Of a DNA stretch of 7,877 nucleotides, positions 4,771-7,877 are shown one piece after another. This stretch comes from Halieaceae bacterium (GTDB lineage Bacteria > Pseudomonadota > Gammaproteobacteria > Pseudomonadales > Halieaceae), in assembly GCA_002705465.1 (NCBI GenBank), contig PAGS01000082.1, forward strand, positions 1 through 7,877. Reading direction: 5' to 3'. Every line of letters begins with the position of its first letter. Position 1 is the stretch's first letter. The notes beneath the pieces are model-generated. The model was given only the letters and a program-made list of their open reading frames with translations. It searched no databases and was not told the origin of the DNA. The translations under genes and the position numbers were made by a program.

Positions 4771-7539
4771 TTAGTCAGAACGCAACTCCTCAATTTGGGT
4801 GCGCTGTCTTTGAAGTGTGCTCAACGCGCTCTCTGCCTGTTCCAGCTTTTGTTGCTCTGTTGCGACAATCTCAGCGGGCGCGCGTGCCACAAAGGCTTCG
4901 TTTGATAGCTTCCCGGAGAGTTTGGCCACCTCCCGTTTTCGGCGCTCGATTTCCCTGTCGAGTCGATTCACCTCAGCGCCGATATCCACGACACCGGCGA
5001 TGGGTACTCTGATCTCGAGGTCGCCGCACAGTGCCATTAGACTAGCCGGCACCTCGTCGCTTTGAGCGCAAATAGTGATTTCACTGACCTTGGCGAGTTT
5101 ACCCAGATAAGCTTCGTTGCGGCTTAGCCGGGCCTCATCGGCTGGCGTCGTATTGACCACGAACACCGGAAGCTCGGTACCCGGGGGAATATTTGACTCG
5201 GCCCGTATGGTGCGGATAGCAACGATAATTTGCTTCAGCCACTCGATCTCCTCCTCGGATTCTCGGTCAAGTTTCTCAGGACACCGCATCGGCCAAGGGG
5301 CGAGCATGATGCTATCTCCGTGTCTGCCTACCAGCGGAGCGATTGTTTGCCACACCTCCTCGGTCAAAAAGGGCATAAATGGATGAAGCATCCGCAATGA
5401 TTGCTCGAGTACCTCGACAAGAGTTCTCCGGACGGCCAGTTGCTCGGTGGGTGCTGACCCCTTGTCCCAAATGAGTGGTTTGGACAGCTCTAGGTACCAG
5501 TCGCAGAACTCATTCCACACAAAGTCGTAAAGTGACTGTGACGCGAGGTCGAATCGATAGCTGTCATAGGCCGCCTCCACCTCAGACAGCGTAGCCTCCA
5601 GTCGGCTTTGAATCCAACGGTCTGCCAATGAAAGCGACGCCTCTCCGGGGTAAAGTTCATGCCCTTCTGTATGGCTGAGGACGTAGCGGGAGGCATTCCA
5701 GATTTTGTTGCAGAAATTCCGGTACCCCTCCATGCGGCCAATATCAAATTTGATGTCCCTGCCGGTGGAAGCGAGTGAGTAAAACGTATAGCGCAGTGCA
5801 TCCGTGCCGTACCCGGGTACGCCGCCCGGAAACTGCTTGCGAGTCGCTTTTTCAATCTTGCTCGCCAACTGCGGCTGCATGAGATGTGTCGTTCGCTTGT
5901 TCACCAAAGCGTCAAGCTCGATGCCGTCGATCAAGTCGATCGGGTCCAGAACATTGCCCTTGGACTTCGACATCTTTTGCCCCTCGCCATCGCGCACTAG
6001 GCCATGCACATAGACTGTATGAAATGGCACCTCGTCCATGAACTGAAGTGACAGCATGATCATTCTGGCCACCCAGAAGAAGATAATGTCAAAACCTGTC
6101 ACTAGGACCGACGCGGGATGGAAGGTTTTTAAGTCGGCGTTATTTGCAGGCCAGCCCAAGGTAGAGAAGGTCCACAGTGCGGATGAGAACCAGGTATCCA
6201 AAACGTCCTCATCCTGGGCAAGCTCAACATCAGCGGAGAGGTGATGGGTTTGCCGAACCTGCTCCTCTGATTTGCCCACGTAAACGTTACCCTCTGGGTC
6301 ATACCAGGCAGGGATGCGGTGCCCCCACCACAGTTGCCGGCTGATGCACCAGTCCTGAATATCCCGCATCCAGGCAAAATACGTGTTCTCCCATTGTTTT
6401 GGGACGAACTGAATGGCGCCCGTCTCGACAGCGTCGATGGCGGGTTTCGCTAGCGTCTTGGCATCCACATACCACTGTGGCGTGAGCCATGGCTCAATGA
6501 CCGCCCCGGAGCGATCACCTCTTGGCACCTTCAATACATGTGGCTCAATCTTCTCAAGCAGGCCCAGCGCGTCAAACTCCTCTACGACGAGCGCACGCGC
6601 GTCGAAGCGATCCAGTCCATGAAAACGCTCGGGCGCTTCCTCGTTAATCTTCGCGTCGGCGGTCAGAATGTTGATCTTGGGCAACTGGTGTCGTTCGCCC
6701 ATCGCGTAATCGTTGAAGTCATGCGCAGGCGTAATCTTGACGCACCCTGATCCAAATTCAGGGTCAACGTAGTCGTCGGCGATAATTGGGATGCTGCGGT
6801 CGGTCAAGGGCAGGTCTACGGTTTGGCCAATCAGGTGGCGATAACGCTCGTCATCAGGGTGCACGGCGACGGCTGTGTCGCCGAGCATGGTCTCGGGTCT
6901 TGTGGTGGCTACAACAAGATGCCCATCGCCACTACTTAACGGATATCGCAGGTGCCACAGCGAGCCAGTCTCCTCTTCCTGCACCACCTCTAGATCTGAG
7001 ATGGCGGTAAGGAACTTTGGATCCCAGTTGACTAAACGGTAACCACGATAAAACAGACCGCGCTCGTACAGGTCGATAAAAACCTCCTGTACGGCTTGAG
7101 AAAGCCCCGGGTCCATCGTGAAACGTTCCCGGGACCAATCGGGTGACGTGCCAAGTCGACGCAGCTGCTGGGTAATGGCGCCACCTGATTGCTCCTTCCA
7201 ATCCCATACCCGGGCAATAAAGTCGTCTCTGCCTAACGTTTCGCGGTTGGTTCCCTCGGATTCCAGCTGGCGCTCAACGACCATCTGAGTGGCAATGCCC
7301 GCATGATCTGTGCCCACTTGCCACAGGGTGTTGTAGCCCCGCATACGGTGGTAACGGATTAGAGCATCCATAATTGCTTGCTGGAAACCGTGCCCCATGT
7401 GGAGCGTCCCGGTGACGTTTGGCGGCGGGATGGGGATGCAGTACGCGGGCCACTCTCCTGAGGGTGCAAAGTACCCCTGAGCCTCCCACCTAGCGTACCA
7501 GCGAGCCTCGATGTCAGCGGGGGAAAAATTTTTATCCAT
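4771..7539 (-). CDS. valS: Valine--tRNA ligase (valyl-tRNA synthetase)
   Basis: A 922-residue class Ia aminoacyl-tRNA synthetase that charges tRNA-Val in the cytoplasm. The HIGH signature is LHMGH (46-50) in [13 protein letters not shown] and the KMSKS loop is at 522-526 in [15 protein letters not shown]. The CP1 editing domain that hydrolyses Thr-tRNA-Val is present, with [11 protein letters not shown] near 212 and [15 protein letters not shown] near 263. [18 protein letters not shown] and [12 protein letters not shown] mark the return to the catalytic core. [20 protein letters not shown] and [16 protein letters not shown] match the E. coli type. The last ~70 residues are the usual tRNA-binding coiled coil ([19 protein letters not shown]). 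Length is close to E. coli ValS (951). The start could also be a GTG at 7545, two codons earlier; the ATG at 7539 aligns better (MDKNFSP against E. coli MEKTYNP). holC lies 38 bases upstream, as in other gammaproteobacteria. All key residues appear intact. Confidence 0.98.
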   Translation of the reverse strand: MDKNFSPADIEARWYARWEAQGYFAPSGEWPAYCIPIPPPNVTGTLHMGHGFQQAIMDALIRYHRMRGYNTLWQVGTDHAGIATQMVVERQLESEGTNRETLGRDDFIARVWDWKEQSGGAITQQLRRLGTSPDWSRERFTMDPGLSQAVQEVFIDLYERGLFYRGYRLVNWDPKFLTAISDLEVVQEEETGSLWHLRYPLSSGDGHLVVATTRPETMLGDTAVAVHPDDERYRHLIGQTVDLPLTDRSIPIIADDYVDPEFGSGCVKITPAHDFNDYAMGERHQLPKINILTADAKINEEAPERFHGLDRFDARALVVEEFDALGLLEKIEPHVLKVPRGDRSGAVIEPWLTPQWYVDAKTLAKPAIDAVETGAIQFVPKQWENTYFAWMRDIQDWCISRQLWWGHRIPAWYDPEGNVYVGKSEEQVRQTHHLSADVELAQDEDVLDTWFSSALWTFSTLGWPANNADLKTFHPASVLVTGFDIIFFWVARMIMLSLQFMDEVPFHTVYVHGLVRDGEGQKMSKSKGNVLDPIDLIDGIELDALVNKRTTHLMQPQLASKIEKATRKQFPGGVPGYGTDALRYTFYSLASTGRDIKFDIGRMEGYRNFCNKIWNASRYVLSHTEGHELYPGEASLSLADRWIQSRLEATLSEVEAAYDSYRFDLASQSLYDFVWNEFCDWYLELSKPLIWDKGSAPTEQLAVRRTLVEVLEQSLRMLHPFMPFLTEEVWQTIAPLVGRHGDSIMLAPWPMRCPEKLDRESEEEIEWLKQIIVAIRTIRAESNIPPGTELPVFVVNTTPADEARLSRNEAYLGKLAKVSEITICAQSDEVPASLMALCGDLEIRVPIAGVVDIGAEVNRLDREIERRKREVAKLSGKLSNEAFVARAPAEIVATEQQKLEQAESALSTLQRQRTQIEELRSD

Positions 7540-7577
7540 GGTCACAGTATTTGTTGTTCAATTCACAGCGCCCGCGA

Positions 7578-7877
7578 TTAAAGGTCGTGCTTTGCAACGG
7601 GGTAGCCCCGATCTCGATAAAATCGCCACGCTTCCCGGGACGCAGCTAGATTGACCTCGTCGTGGTGAACCATCTCAATCAAGCGCCTGAACCGGGAGAA
7701 ATGGTCCGGGGTGACACCGGTGGTGTTTATCATGACGTCGTCATGATCCTGAGCCGGCGCGTCCCAGCCAATGATAACTGTCTCGTCGCTGCTCGGCCCC
7801 TGAATCGAGTGGGGGAGAAAAGCCTCAGGCCGGAAAGCCCACAGCCCTTTTTGGAATTCGACACCCTCGGTCTCATC
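7578..7877 (-). CDS. holC: DNA polymerase III subunit chi, C-terminal part only
   Basis: The last 99 codons of a HolC homologue; the start lies beyond the right edge. Chi pairs with psi in the clamp-loader complex and contacts single-stranded DNA-binding protein at the replication fork. I translated the minus strand from 7877 to the TAA at 7578. The segment reads GLWAFRPEAFLPHSIQG, VIIGWDAPAQDHDDVMIN, FSRFRRLIEMV and ends LAASREAWRFYRDRGYPVAK plus HDL. These are the conserved elements of chi, including the Trp/Phe-rich FxPHxxxG segment and the C-terminal SRExWRFYRxxGYP signature. With about 45 residues missing, total length would be near the usual 145-150. Its position directly upstream of valS is the standard gammaproteobacterial holC-valS order. 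The stop is 38 bases before the valS ATG, so co-transcription is likely. Confidence 0.95.
   Translation of the reverse strand, partial: DETEGVEFQKGLWAFRPEAFLPHSIQGPSSDETVIIGWDAPAQDHDDVMINTTGVTPDHFSRFRRLIEMVHHDEVNLAASREAWRFYRDRGYPVAKHDL

Noticed and set aside
5490..5855. 121-codon minus-strand frame inside valS
   Set aside because: Shadow of valS in another frame; valS is intact and continuous over the region.
7540..7545. valS start at GTG 7545
   Set aside because: The ATG two codons later aligns with the E. coli ValS start, and neither has a strong ribosome binding site. The difference is only two residues.
1..7877. Mobile element, CRISPR, phage or toxin-antitoxin content
   Set aside because: No transposase or integrase, no direct repeat array, no terminal inverted repeats and no paired small toxic ORFs were seen. 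All genes but the TPR protein and the methyltransferase are standard families.

Overview
The window is ordinary bacterial chromosome with high coding density and no mobile element, CRISPR array, rRNA or tRNA that I can see. The gene set points to a gammaproteobacterium: RapA (Swi2/Snf2 RNA polymerase recycling factor), the DNA polymerase III chi subunit (HolC) directly upstream of a proteobacterial-type valyl-tRNA synthetase, and a cold-shock domain protein. The secreted TPR/TonB-C-like protein and the moderate GC content feel like the marine Halieaceae/OM60 type of lineage, but that placement is inference.

Layout from the left, with all genes on the minus strand unless stated. The first ~506 bases hold the N-terminal 168 codons of rapA, running off the left edge. 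Upstream of it, separated by only three bases, is a TatD-family metal-dependent hydrolase, and upstream of that a LysR-type regulator. These three could form one transcription unit, lysR-tatD-rapA. A 228-base divergent intergenic region (2323-2550) follows. It holds several dyads, a 30-codon ORF with no known relatives, and a strong plus-strand intrinsic terminator. Next is the only plus-strand gene, a secreted protein of 402 residues with TPR-like repeats and a TonB-C-like C-terminal domain. It ends exactly where a convergent SAM-dependent methyltransferase gene ends, with the two stop codons abutting. The right half is a minus-strand cluster read in the order holC (partial, off the right edge), valS, csp, methyltransferase, with gaps of 38, 51 and 57 bases.

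Functionally the right cluster is housekeeping: replication (clamp-loader chi), translation (Val-tRNA), RNA chaperoning (Csp), plus a small methyltransferase that may modify a protein. The left cluster joins transcription (RapA) to a TatD nuclease/hydrolase under or beside a LysR regulator.

I see no convincing new multi-gene system. The places most worth a second look are the lysR/TPR-gene intergenic region (terminator plus ORF plus dyads), the uncharacterised secreted TPR/TonB-C-like protein, and the methyltransferase gene, whose 5' end carries a run of nine A residues and a possible internal start.
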